A DNA stretch of 64,000 bases from JABCYV01 sp963729325 (GTDB lineage Bacteria > Acidobacteriota > Terriglobia > Terriglobales > Acidobacteriaceae), in assembly GCA_963729325.1 (NCBI GenBank), contig CAVSNS010000047.1, positions 1-64,000 of the forward strand, read 5' to 3'. Positions within the stretch are counted from its first letter, which is position 1; each line of letters starts with the position of its first letter. Positions 47,039 to 57,570 of this stretch are shown in pieces. The notes beneath the pieces were generated by a model. It was not told where the DNA came from, ran no database searches, and saw only the letters and a program-made list of their open reading frames with translations. A program made the translations under genes and the position numbers.

Positions 47039-47770
47039 ATGCAGGAACAACTCTGGTTTACCGCGCTTCTGAACCACCTCTTCGCCGGGCCGGTCACGGC
47101 TCTTTTGCAGGCTCTCCACATTGAAGTCAGGCACCCCCAGGCGCCGATTCCGAATTCGTTTGCTATGGAGCTGTTGGTATTTCTGTTTCTGGTGGTGCTT
47201 TTTGCGTTGGTGCGGTCGAGACTCTCGGTGGAAAGCCCTGGGCCCCTGCAGCACATTTTTGAGGGCGTCCATGGATTTATCGAGGGCCAAAGCGCTGAGA
47301 TCGTAGGACACCATAGCGAGGGCTTCACGCCCTTCCTCATGGCTCTCGCTTTCTTCATTCTGTTCTGCAATCTGATCGGGTTAATTCCAGGATTCGAATC
47401 ACCCACCGCCGTCCCCGTAGTTCCGCTGGGCTGCGCCATCTGCGCCTTTGTCTACTACCAGGTCCAGGGATTCAAGCATGCGGGCATTGGATATCTAAAG
47501 CACTTTGCCGGCCCTATGCCGATTCTGGCGCCGCTGATGATCCCCATCGAGCTCATCAGCCATCTGGCGCGTGTGCTCTCCCTCACCATCCGTCTTTTCG
47601 CCAATATGTTTGCCGGCGACATGGTCACCCTGGTCTTCTTTTCTCTCGTTCCCCTCGGCGTGCCGATTCTGTTTCTTGGTCTACATATAGGGGTTTCGTT
47701 CTTGCAGACTTACATCTTCATTCTGCTGACGACCGTGTACCTGGCGGGAGCAGTGGCGGAAGAGCATTAA
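47039..47770 (+). CDS. atpB: ATP synthase F0 subunit a
   Basis: A 243-residue membrane subunit that, with the c-ring, forms the ion path. It has the essential Arg in 'ARVLSLTIRLFANMFAGDM' and the conserved helix 'FILFCNLIGLIPGFESPTA', and ends 'QTYIFILLTTVYLAGAVAEE'. The frame is complete. Subunits b, delta, alpha, gamma, beta and epsilon do not follow. Confidence 0.96.
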   Translation: MQEQLWFTALLNHLFAGPVTALLQALHIEVRHPQAPIPNSFAMELLVFLFLVVLFALVRSRLSVESPGPLQHIFEGVHGFIEGQSAEIVGHHSEGFTPFLMALAFFILFCNLIGLIPGFESPTAVPVVPLGCAICAFVYYQVQGFKHAGIGYLKHFAGPMPILAPLMIPIELISHLARVLSLTIRLFANMFAGDMVTLVFFSLVPLGVPILFLGLHIGVSFLQTYIFILLTTVYLAGAVAEEH

Positions 47771-47865
47771 ATTTTACTGTTGCAAGCCGCAAGCGTGAGG
47801 GCGTCTGCACGAGGATGACGTCAACCACCCACTGGCGGCAATTCATACTCACAAGGAGAAACACA

Positions 47866-48171
47866 ATGCGTAAGCTGAGTTATCTGTTCATGTCGCTGGC
47901 CTGTATGTTCCTGGCAGTGCCAGTCTTCGCGCAGGGCGGGGAAGCTGCCAGCGCGGTCAACTGGGTTGCTATCACGGCTGGATTCTCCATGGCGATTGCT
48001 TCCGCCGTATGCGGTTTGGCCCAGGCCAAAGCCACGGCGGCTGCGGCTGAGGGTCTGGCACGCAATCCTGCTGCCCGTGCCGGCATTCAGTTGGCGCTGA
48101 TCTTAGGTCTCGCGCTGATCGAGTCCCTGGCGCTGTACACGCTGGTTATTATTTTTGCCAAGGTCAAATAG
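47866..48171 (+). CDS. atpE: ATP synthase F0 subunit c with N-terminal leader
   Basis: A 101-residue protein starting at ATG 47866, 8 bp after AAGGAG. The first 24 residues form a signal-like leader (LFMSLACMFLAVPVFAQ) absent from most c subunits. Helix 1 is 'ITAGFSMAIASAVCGLAQ', the polar loop 'EGLARNPAARAG', and helix 2 'LGLALIESLALYTLVIIFAK' carries the ion-binding Glu. By alignment to the loop, the Q in helix 1, the E-S pair and the Y four residues later sit where Na+-binding c subunits have Q32, E65, S66 and Y70, but T67 is Leu. Coupling ion is thus open. Confidence 0.94.
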   Translation: MRKLSYLFMSLACMFLAVPVFAQGGEAASAVNWVAITAGFSMAIASAVCGLAQAKATAAAAEGLARNPAARAGIQLALILGLALIESLALYTLVIIFAKVK

Positions 48172-48190
48172 GAAGCATCCTAACAAACTC

Positions 48191-48225
48191 AAAAGCCTCT
48201 GCACGGTGCAGGGGCTTTTCTTTTC
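48191..48225 (+). terminator. Rho-independent terminator after atpE
   Basis: The stem AAAAGCCTCTGCAC / GTGCAGGGGCTTTT with a very short loop is followed by CTTTTCC. It lies 20 bp after the atpE stop and marks the end of the nuo-atp transcript. Confidence 0.92.
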
Positions 48226-48244
48226 CACACATACTCAGCAGAAA

Positions 48245-50902
48245 CTAGAGCTTTCTCTGTCCGTCCCAATCTCCGCCTTTGGTCTCAGGCGCGTGCTCCA
48301 AAGACCCCACCAGCACCCGGCGCAAGCGATAGCGGCTTTCCAAATCGGTATTTACCAGTTCAAAACCTATTTCGTTGACTCGGGCGCGGCGCAGTAACAC
48401 TTGCCCACGAATGTGGCGCACGCCCACCGAAATATCGATATTGGCCTCCGAGCCGACGCGGAGGTTATCTTCTTTCGTGCCCATGCCCCCGCCCAGGCTC
48501 AGCTCGCGAATCAGAATGCTGGATTTTCCCCACGAACTGCTGATCACAGCCGACAGCGTCTTCCGCAAAACAATTCGTTCATAGCGCCGCTGACGCACCC
48601 ACGGGCAAGCCGGCGCGGCGTCCAGAGCCGCGACTGCTAATTCCGCGGTTTCCAGCCCGCTGTCGGACATCACCTGACTCCCGTAACGGGGATCGATCTT
48701 GACCAGGGCTTGCGCAGCCGCAATGCGCAGCTCGCGATGATTCGCCCACTTCCACATTCTCTTGGCTTCCAAAAGATTGCGGAGCACTGGAATCGCCTCG
48801 GCCTCGCGTAGCCGGCCCAGAGACTCCACCGCTTTGACTTGCAACAGAGGCGACCGGCCTTGGGCCTCGCCCGCTTCCGCCATCACAATCAGAGGCGGGA
48901 CTGCGGTGCGATCGCCGCTCATCCCGATTTCATCCACCGCTTGCGGTAGAACCAGCGGATCGAGAATCTCCAGAAGCTCGAGCAGGGAACGGCCACGGTC
49001 ATGAGCGGCGCCGTATGCGACCTGACGCACAATCACGTCGTGGTAGAAGCGATTCCACTCGGGCAGTCGTACAGGCAGCAACTCCAGCATCGTGGGTACG
49101 TCGAGGCGGCTCAATAAGCCGACTACCGACGCGGCATGACGCGGCTGCCCGGTCCTTAACATTTCCCTAAGCTGCTGCTGGGCCGGAGCACCGAGTTCCC
49201 GCGCTAGATCCACCATGCGGTCGCATTCTTCGCGCCGCATGCAGCGGAAAAACCGGTCTGCCAGATGTTCCACCGACGCTTGCGAGGTATGGCGCAGGAC
49301 TTCCAGCAAGTCCGGCGGGAATTGAGGCAGGTGCAACACTTCTTCAATGAACTCAGGAATGCGGTTTTCTACACCGATGCGCGGACGCAGTTCGGTCGCC
49401 AGCACCGGCCGTTGCTTGGCGATCCCATCCATTGCCTTGCAGAGTTCGCTCAACGCGCCGAATTGTTTATGGGAGCTGGCTTCGGCGCTTAGGCGCACAA
49501 AAGCGGCGCCCAGCAGACTCTGCATTTCCGGGTCTGCTTCCTTGCCCAGCGCTTCGCCCATCTTTCGCAATGTAGCGCTCATCACGTCCCCGCCCGCAGC
49601 CGCAAACAGATCAGCCAACTGACTCAATCCGGTTGCGGTTTTGCGACGAGACTCGTTCTCCTTCGCATCCAGGCAATTGACGTAGTTAGCCAAAATGGCG
49701 CCGGCAGCTTCTTTGTCGGCGCGATCCAGCAAGAGTTCAACGAATTGGCGCACATTGCGCGGAGGCACGCAGGGCGCCTCATGCGACAGCAACACGCTCT
49801 TCTTTCCCGCTTCCGGCACTTCCGCCCAGAACATGCGGTCCAGGATGTCGGCATGGGACTCCACCAGGATTCCAGCCTTGCCCATTTTGTCTTCCTGGAT
49901 GCGCAGAATCTGGCGCAAGGTATCCATCTGCCGGCTCATGTGCTCCATCATCTGGTGCACCGCATTGACCTTCACTTCGCCCTTCTGGAAACGGTCCAGC
50001 GCGAAGCGGATAGCCATATGCTCAGCCGCTTTCATCAGCAAAGGGGTGTCGTTGCTCTGGTCCGGTATCGTCGATGCCAGGCTTTCCAGTAATTGCTGCA
50101 GGTTGATTTTGGTATTCGAATCAGTCTTATTGATCTCTGTTTGCAGAAGTTCAGGCTGCGCGGTGGGGTCAGCGCTGACTTGTCCAAACTTGGTTAGCAG
50201 GCGAATGGCCTGGATGACTTCTTCTTCCTGCAAGGGCACGACGCCCCCAGCCCATACGCCGCCACCTTCACCGTTAACCGGTTTACCCCCGCCGGCAGGG
50301 ACCGGGACGTTCGGAACCATTCCAATGGGCATGCCGCCCGCGTGGCCGCCACCTCCACCACCGCCAGTCCCACCCCCACCACCGCCGCTTTGCGCTCCTT
50401 CCGCAGCCGCGATCAGTTGCAATAACTTCTGCGGATCGTTCAACCACTGCTTGAATTCCGGACCGAGACTCTGCGCCGCGATCTGCGCTGCCATGGTTAC
50501 GTCGCTGGTCGACGGATCAGCGGCGACAAACTTAACTTCATTGATCCTGATCGACGCCTGCTTGTTGTCTCCAAACGTGTCCTTAATTTGCTTGACCACG
50601 TCCTGGGCCTTGGAGCCGGCCACGGCGAAAGCACGCACCAGACGGGCAAAATCATCAACTGTAACCTTGTTGGAAAAGTGAATGCTGGCCAGGCCGGCTG
50701 TGGTCAGCAGCTTGGCGAAGCTCCGCTCCGCTTGCCCGGTCTCCAGCGCAATCCCGTCGATCACCAGTCTGTTTTCGGAAACGCCGAGCAGGAATCCGCC
50801 GTCGGTCCCCTTGGGCAAGCCTTGCTGCAACTCATTCCAGGCAACCTCGAATTGTCCCTCCGTGCGTTTGTGATCAAAACCATACAGACGCACGTATTTC
50901 AC
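48245..50902 (-). CDS. Large HEAT-repeat protein with C-terminal PilZ domain
   Basis: An 885-residue soluble protein. Residues 1-165 form a first helical domain ('YGFDHKRTEGQFEVAWNELQ'). A Gly-rich linker follows (about 170-195, with GGGGGGTGGGGGGGHAGG). The middle holds HEAT-like helical repeats ('VPPLIVMAEAGEAQGRSPLL', 'AIPVLRNLLEAKRMWKWA'). The last 100 residues resemble a PilZ domain ('RRYERIVLRKTL', then 'IRELSLGGGMGT'), which in other proteins binds cyclic di-GMP; here the RxxxR is shifted and binding is not certain. The start is unclear: GTG 50902 is used, but the frame remains open about 30 codons upstream with plausible protein and no ATG. It is convergent with atpE. Confidence 0.82.
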   Translation of the reverse strand: MKYVRLYGFDHKRTEGQFEVAWNELQQGLPKGTDGGFLLGVSENRLVIDGIALETGQAERSFAKLLTTAGLASIHFSNKVTVDDFARLVRAFAVAGSKAQDVVKQIKDTFGDNKQASIRINEVKFVAADPSTSDVTMAAQIAAQSLGPEFKQWLNDPQKLLQLIAAAEGAQSGGGGGGTGGGGGGGHAGGMPIGMVPNVPVPAGGGKPVNGEGGGVWAGGVVPLQEEEVIQAIRLLTKFGQVSADPTAQPELLQTEINKTDSNTKINLQQLLESLASTIPDQSNDTPLLMKAAEHMAIRFALDRFQKGEVKVNAVHQMMEHMSRQMDTLRQILRIQEDKMGKAGILVESHADILDRMFWAEVPEAGKKSVLLSHEAPCVPPRNVRQFVELLLDRADKEAAGAILANYVNCLDAKENESRRKTATGLSQLADLFAAAGGDVMSATLRKMGEALGKEADPEMQSLLGAAFVRLSAEASSHKQFGALSELCKAMDGIAKQRPVLATELRPRIGVENRIPEFIEEVLHLPQFPPDLLEVLRHTSQASVEHLADRFFRCMRREECDRMVDLARELGAPAQQQLREMLRTGQPRHAASVVGLLSRLDVPTMLELLPVRLPEWNRFYHDVIVRQVAYGAAHDRGRSLLELLEILDPLVLPQAVDEIGMSGDRTAVPPLIVMAEAGEAQGRSPLLQVKAVESLGRLREAEAIPVLRNLLEAKRMWKWANHRELRIAAAQALVKIDPRYGSQVMSDSGLETAELAVAALDAAPACPWVRQRRYERIVLRKTLSAVISSSWGKSSILIRELSLGGGMGTKEDNLRVGSEANIDISVGVRHIRGQVLLRRARVNEIGFELVNTDLESRYRLRRVLVGSLEHAPETKGGDWDGQRKL

Positions 50903-51169
50903 CAGGATGTTGAGGCTATGGACGAAGGCCCGAGCCGACGCGACCCGGCTATCTCTATTTGTGTCTGCCGTGAGAATACGCGGCTCCTGGATCTTCTAAG
51001 GGCTACCGCGTTAGGTTAATGCGAAATCGTAAGTAGATACACATTACGGAGGTAACAGCGGGTTAAGCTGGCGCATGGACCTCATTGGCTCAAATACGGC
51101 TCACTCACGGCCTGCCGGACCAGTAGCACTGGAATTAATTCCCCGGGGCGGCGAGAATAGCTCATCAAC

Positions 51170-52766
51170 ATGTCCTCGCCAGCAAAATCTCTTTCTCCCT
51201 CTGCCTCCGTCCCGTCCCCGGCGAAGCCCACGACCCAGAAGTCCGAAAAGGCGAAGTCTGTAAATAAGATCGGCTTGGCCTTCTGGATGGACCGCGTGCT
51301 CGAAGAGTGCGAACGCGCCAGCGTGGATTTCGCCCCTGATCCGGTACACGACTTGCGGGTCGCTTTACGCCGTTGCCGCTCGATGGCCGACGGCATCATG
51401 GCCATTGATCCCGATCCAACTTGGAAGCAAATGAAGAAATCCGGTAAGGCTCTCTTCAGCCGTTTGGGAGATCTGCGGGACACGCAAGTGATGGAAGAAT
51501 GGATGCATCGCCTGGACAGCCCCGGTGACCCGGTGACTAGTAAATTGCTGCAATTCCTCGCCATTCGCGAGGCCCAGTTCAAGCAGGAATCCGCTCAGGC
51601 CCTCGAGGACTTCGACCGCAAACAGTGGAGACGCTGGAGCAAGACGCTCCCCCGCAGAGCGTCCCGGCTGCGGCTTGGCAGCGACATCTTCAAGCACCTC
51701 GCTCTTGAGCGTTGGATTGAGGCCCACGACTTGCATCGTCGGGCTCTGCGGAATCGCTCTCAGGTTGCGTTCCACAGCCTGCGCATCGGGATCAAGCGCT
51801 TCCGCTACATTGTAGAGAATTTTCTGCCGCAGCAGCACGGCGCCTGGAGCGATGATCTCAAGGAACTGCAAGACCTCCTCGGAGAAGTCCATGACCTCGA
51901 TGTTGTTTGGTCCACCGCTCTGCAGGTGAACGCGTTTCCCGACGCCGCAGCCCACTCACGCTGGCACGCCCGCATTATTCAAGAACGCACAACGCGAATC
52001 GACAAATATAAGGACAAGATGACCGGCAAGGATTCTCTATGGCAGGTCTGGCGGGCCGAACTGCCGCAGGGAAAGCAAATCGAGACTGCCGCGCTGCACC
52101 GGCTCCGGCTGTGGGCGTCAGTCCTCGATCCCGACTTCAAGCATTCCGATCGCGTGACCAGGCTGGCGCTGCAGCTCTACGACGGCTTGCCGATCAAACG
52201 GAGTCCTACCGAATGCAAACCGTCGGAACTCGAACCATGGCGATTCGACTCATCCCGATTCGAGTCATCCAGTTCAGAGTCTTATTGACCAGCGCGCCAT
52301 CCTGCAAGTGGCAGCTTTGCTGCACGACGTCGGGCGATCGAAGCGGGAAAAGAAATCCCACAAAGCTACTTATCGCTTGATCAACCAGCTCAAACCTCCG
52401 GCAGGTTGGAGCGCCGAAAGTCTGCATCTGGCTGCAGTTGTTTCCCGTTACCATCAGGGCGCTTTGCCTCATGCTGGCCAAGCGTCTTTACGTGGGCTTA
52501 CCTCTGAACAACGTCAGACTGTGCTGCGGCTTGCTGGAATACTACGTTTGGCGGACGCCTTCGATTCCAATCGCGACGGCCGAATTCAGCGCCTGCACGT
52601 CGCGCCACAGAACGGTTTTCTGGTAGTTGCCGCCCAAGGCTATTCTCCTCGCGACCGCGTCGCCGAGCGCATTGCCGGAGCCCGCCATCTTCTGGAACTA
52701 GTCTATAAGCGCCCAGTAATGGTGAGGCCGCTGGTCGTGAAGACAGCGAAAGGCCTGCGAAATTAG
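51170..52766 (+). CDS. CHAD-domain protein fused to an HD domain, one frameshift
   Basis: The first frame (51170-52288) is a CHAD domain: conserved His/Arg/Lys helices in 'PVHDLRVALRRCRSMADGI', 'FHSLRIGIKRFRYIVENFLP' and 'DDLKELQDLLGEVHDLDV'. CHAD domains bind polyphosphate. A shift near 52200 leads to the second frame: 'QSLIDQRAILQVAALLHDVG' (HD motif) and 'VVSRYHQGALPHAG', which look like the HD part of Ppx/GppA exopolyphosphatases. Because the linking sequence is continuous once one base is corrected, I treat them as one gene of about 530 residues. A role in polyphosphate turnover or storage is inferred. Confidence 0.8.
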
Positions 52767-52856
52767 AAATCCTTCCACAATGGTCTGACCACCGTTTTGC
52801 GGGTGATAAGGACAGGACGATCGAGTCCACGGAGCGATGTCTTGTCTGCCTGAGGT

Positions 52857-55824
52857 TTAGTTCACCGGCCCCAGATACTGATCCAGCCAGTTCAGCGTTT
52901 CCTTAATCAGTTCGTTGCGCGGGATGTTGTGACCGGTGTCGTAGAGTAGATGTTTCTTCTGGTCTTTCTTCGACCCGAGCATCCGATAAAACGGCTCCTG
53001 GTTCGATTCCACAGGAAAGAAGAAATCGTAGCGTCCATTCAGCATCAAGACCGGCTGCTTGACCCGTGAGACGAAATTAATGGGATCAACCTCAGGAAGC
53101 GATCGCTGAAACTCGAGGCCCCCTAACGCGAGGACGCAAACCTTGATTCTTGGTTCCACGGCCGGCACGATAGCGCCCATCGCTGCGCCCCAGCTATAGC
53201 CGTAATAGGCCAGCTTATTGTGATCCAGTTCGGGACGCGTTTCCGCGTAGTCAATGGCCCGCGAGACGTCCTTCACCCACATGATGACATGGTCCCGCCA
53301 GGTGCTGGTCATATCCGGCACATCGGATTCCATCCCGTCGCCGCGTTCGTACGTACCCTTGTACACGGGGTACAGTACGGCGCGCCCGCTCCTGAGAATG
53401 GCATCGAGGGACGCTGTGGTGTAAAGCGAGAACTTCCTTAGCAGGAGTGCATTGGATCCAGGAAAGAAGACGACTGTCTGGAACGGCGGTTTGGCCTGCT
53501 TTGGTAGCAACAGGTAGGCGATGGCGCGCTCGTTTCCGTAACCTGCCGTGTAGCTGATTCTCTCCGCTTTCCAATCTTCTTCGCCGAGCCCAAAGGGCTC
53601 GACCGACGCGTTCAGCGGTGTTTTGTCATAAGAATACTGGCTGCGATAGGCCTGAAATAACACATCGGAGGCGGTCTTCTCTTTGGACAGATCACGCCTC
53701 GGCGTAGGCACAGCATCGTAGGCGACTTTGGGGATCGATTCCGGATCGATGTACTTCACACAACGGAACCCAATATTCGCGGAGCGTAAAAACGGCGTCT
53801 GCGCGTCCGGATCGACAAACATATAGTTGGGCTCGTCCCAGGCTCCGCCGAGGACATAACGCTTGCCTGACTCCGCTTCGGTCCAGACCCACTCCTTCAC
53901 ATTGCCAGCCATGTCATAGTTGCCCCACGGGCTCATGCCAGGCTTACTGCCGACCGGCAAAACACCCGAGCTGCCGAAATTGCTTGCTGGCACGATGAAA
54001 GCCGCAGAAAACGGTCCGGCTGCACGATTCCAGTGATAGATCGTCGGCAAACTCTTTCCGGCAAACTCCGCATAAGCCGCGGCTTCGTACCAGCTGATGC
54101 CGGTCACAGGAAAGTCGCCCTGTCCTTTCGGATACTCACCCTGGATCCAATCCTTCGGACCCGGCCGCCCCGCCGCGTCGCGGAACAGCACCATAGCCTC
54201 GTCCCACGAAAGATGTTTGCCGTCTTTCTGAAACTCCGCTTTCCAATACTCGCGTTTTTGATATCCGCCCTGGTCGACAAAGACTTTGAACTGGCGGTTC
54301 GTCACCTCATATTGGTCGATCCAATAATCCTTGAGCGGCAATTCCGGTATGCCCTCGTAGCCCGGGATGAACAATGTATTGGAATATTTTTCCGGCGAAA
54401 CCCGCACCATTCCAGAAGGAGTTTTCCCGGATTCGTCGAGAGTGACGGTTGCCGCTACGGGCTGACCGACAGGCGGTGGATACCAGCCGAACAAGGCAGC
54501 GGTCGTCCGCAAAACCGTAGCGAACCCCGGCTTCTCGAACTTCCAGACGAAGTTGCCACGCGGCTGTCGCACATTCTTGAATGGTGTGTGACCGACAAGT
54601 TCCCAGGGTGCGTTTGCGTCGCTGTACGCCCTGCGGTATACATCGGCCCCCGCCGGCGTTGTCTCGACTGAAGTCTGATACGAGATAACTGGCCAGAGCC
54701 GAGCCAACACAGGATCGCCGGGAATCGACTTCTCTGCCTTTACCGCAAGTGTGTAGGCTTCACCAAATTCGCCAAATCTCCCCTGATCAGCCAGCCGCGA
54801 GATCTCCGGCACAGCCACCTCGCGCGCCCAGCGTGCGTCGCGGTAGCGTTTTACCAGCCAGGCTGCTCCGGCTCCAAGCATCATGACCGCAAGCAGGATC
54901 GGAACCAGCACCCTGGGGCGTCGCACCTGCCTGACAATCCTTGCCGGGCTTAATATCGCGCCCGAGTCAGGGAACAAAAGATCGCGGCAGATCTTGAGTT
55001 CATGCGCGACCTCAGTAGCGGAGGCGTACCTCGCAGAAGGATCTTTCCTCAGGCAGCGGTTAACAATCCGCCGCACCTCCGGCGGGATATCGCGCTTGCG
55101 CTCGTTCATCGGCTTCGGATCGTCTCGCATGACCGCCGAAAGCAGTGCCGCGCTGGATTGACCCTCGAAAGCTCTGCTGCCGGTCAGCATCTCGTAGAGC
55201 ACCGAACCGAAGGAAAAGACATCGCTGCGTGCGTCGATGGGCTTGCCTTCAGCCTGCTCCGGTGACATATAGGCCACCGTACCCACGATCATCCCGGGCG
55301 TCGTCGCTATGGTCGCAGCTTCGTCGTTCATCGCGGACGCTGGTGTTGCAAGTTTGGCTAGCCCGAAATCCAGAACTTTGACCAGTCCGCTCTGCATCCA
55401 CCATGACGTTCGAGGGTTTCAGGTCGCGGTGTACCAGGCCTACCGCGTGTGCGCAAGAGAGAGCTTCGGCAATCTGTATGGCGTACTTGATCGCCAGGCC
55501 CGTTGCCAGACCACCTGCCGGAATCAATTTGTCCAGGGTTTGGCCGGCGACATACTCCATGACCATGAAGTCCACTCCGTCCTGCGAACCGACGTCGTGA
55601 ACGACACAGATGTTGGGATGTTGCAGCGCCGAGATGGATTTCGCTTCCTGCTCGAAGCGCGTATGCAGGTCTGCGTCAGAAGACAGATGAGCGGGCAGGA
55701 TTTTAATGGCTACCGTACGCTGCAGCCTTGTATCTCGGGCACGATACACCTCGCCCATACCGCCTGCGCCGATGAGAGATTGGATCTCGTATGGCCCGAA
55801 CTTTGTGCCAGGGAGCAGTGCCAT
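52857..55824 (-). CDS. Ser/Thr kinase - SUMF1-like - alpha/beta hydrolase fusion, one frameshift
   Basis: The kinase begins at 55824 (SLIGAGGMGEVYRARD, P loop; 'TVAIKILP', Lys; 'LVHRDLKPSNVMV', catalytic loop). An extra base near 55388 breaks the frame, which continues as 'LVKVLDFGLAKL' (DFG) and 'GTVAYMSPEQAEG'. One membrane helix follows ('VLVPILLAVMMLGAGAAWLV'). Outside the membrane lie a PEGA-like stretch, a formylglycine-generating-enzyme/EgtB-like (SUMF1) domain ('YWIDQYEVTNRQFKVFVDQG', 'VTGISWYEAAAYAEFAGK', 'GNVKEWVWTE', 'RSANIGFRCV') and a hydrolase domain ('YYGYSWGAAMGAIVPAV', Ser nucleophile in GYSWG; 'LLYDTGHNIPR', His). Intact length is about 985 residues. The combination suggests signalling linked to an exported enzyme activity. 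Confidence 0.85.
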
Positions 55825-56179
55825 AGACCAGTGTGGCGATTATACCTTCGGAGTCCGATGGTTACTGACCCTGGAGTCAGATGACAGAATTGGTTTAGTG
55901 TCCGGGCTTCCGAACGCAACAGCTAGATAACCGAATCCAGCGCGATTCTTTGCCCCCTGCACTTTGGACTCATTCGTGCACTGTAGTAAGAGCAGAACTA
56001 CAACGCATCGGCGTCCATGAGGAATGGAGTCTCCGCGTTGAGGTGATTCAGTGGCTCTTGCCGCGCGCGGTCGCCAGTCTTTCCAAGAAGCTGAAGCTGC
56101 CGTAGCTCCCTGTAAGCATTCTTGCCGCGACTGACTTAAACCTCGCCGCCCTGCCGTACAAGTCAAATCTTTTGCCCGT
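55825..56179. other. Intergenic region
   Basis: About 355 bp separate the divergent kinase and M48 protease genes. I see no RNA gene, repeat or clear promoter in it. It should hold the promoters of both genes. Confidence 0.35.
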
Positions 56180-57343
56180 ATGTGAAAAGATTTTCATAGC
56201 CGCACGGCTGGCCGTCTCCGCTGCCTTCCTCTTCTGCGTGCTGCCAGCGGGCGCTTCGGATGCTTCCGGAGCCTGCCCAGCCCAAAATCGAGGCGCAAGC
56301 CTCAAATTCTGCCTCCTCTATTTCTCCGACCCAGCCCAGTGATGAAGGGAAGACAAAGAAATCTGATAAGTACGATATCGATCGCATTGGGAACCGAGGC
56401 ATCGGCGATGGTGTGAATCTCTACTCGCTGCAGAAAGAGCGTGCTCTGGGAGAGTCGATGGCAGCGGCGATTGATCGCCAGACGAAACTAGTTGCCGATC
56501 CCGATCTCAATGACTACGTAAATCTTCTCGGCCAAAAACTCGCCCGCAACTCTGACGCTGAGGTGCCTTTCACCATCAAGGTGATCGATTCCCCGGAACT
56601 CAAAGCCTTCAGCCTGCCCGGTGGCTTCCTGTATGTCGACAAAGGACTGATCATGGAAGTCGACAGCGAAGCTGAGCTTGCTGGTCTGATGGCGCATGAG
56701 ATCGCACACGTCGCCGCGCGGCACGCCACCCGGTCCGCCACCCGCAGGCACGCCTGGAATATGGTCTCGATTCCGCTTGAGTCACCTGGGCCCTGCCGGC
56801 TTCGGAATCGAACAGATAATTCCACTGAGCTTAAAAAAATTCAGCCGCGACGCCGAGATTGAAGCCGATCTACTCGGACTCGAATATATGTATGCCGCGG
56901 GATACGATCCGCAGGCATTTCTCGAAGCTTTGGAAAAATTGCACAGCAAAGAGGCCCAGGCGCACGCGCGCCTCGCCAAAGCTCTGCCGGCTGTCAATTT
57001 CCTCGCTAAGGTGCCGTTGCATAACCAAGTCGCTCACGCATTCTCCTATTATCCGCCGATTGAAGAGCGCATCCAGAAAGCGCAGACTGAGATTTCCACT
57101 TTTCTGCCCAGCCGGGATGACTATGTTGTCGATACCAGCGAGTTCCAGATCGTGAAAGCCAGACTCGCCTGGGCGGATCGACCGATTCTGCGCCGGCACC
57201 GCTCCGGAGACGGCGTGACCAACGGTCCTGTGCTCCGCAGGCATCCGCCGGAAGAGCCGCAATCGGAGCAGGTAGCGCGATTCGTCGCTAGCCAGCCACT
57301 GAAAGACTCTACTTTCAGAGCCGCTGTTCCACCCTCCTGGTAA
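56180..57343 (+). pseudogene. M48-family zinc metalloprotease, two frameshifts
   Basis: The middle frame (56260-56862) carries 'GQKLARNSDAEVPFTIKVID', 'AFSLPGGFLYVDKGLI' and the zinc site 'LMAHEIAHVAARHATR' (HExxH). Near 56780 it shifts to the frame with 'FSRDAEIEADLLGLEYMYAA' (third zinc ligand Glu) and the C-terminal 'FSYYPPIEERIQKAQ'. At the 5' side an ATG-TGA-AAA at 56180 becomes 'MKKIFIAARLAVSAAFLFCV', a signal peptide, if one base is removed. The rebuilt protein is an exported M48 protease such as take part in envelope quality control. Decay or sequencing error cannot be told apart. Confidence 0.82.
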
Positions 57344-57570
57344 GCGGCACAGGCCGTCGATCCTGGTCGAAGATCTTAACCTCCCCCTAGTTACCACGCC
57401 CATAGTTACTAAAGGTCCAATGCTCTTTGTTTAGTTATTTGTTGACTTTCCCATTTTGGATTTCACTATACGTAGCACTTGGCCTTCAGCGCAGGCTGAC
57501 GTCAGTTGGCGTGCGCCAGCGGGTAGTTCGACCGGAGAAGAGTGCGAATTCAATTTGGAGGAGCGCAATA

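Noticed and set aside
49695..50681. 328-residue plus-strand open frame opposite the HEAT-PilZ gene
   Set aside because: Ser/Pro/Cys-rich shadow of the true gene, which has clear repeats and domain structure.
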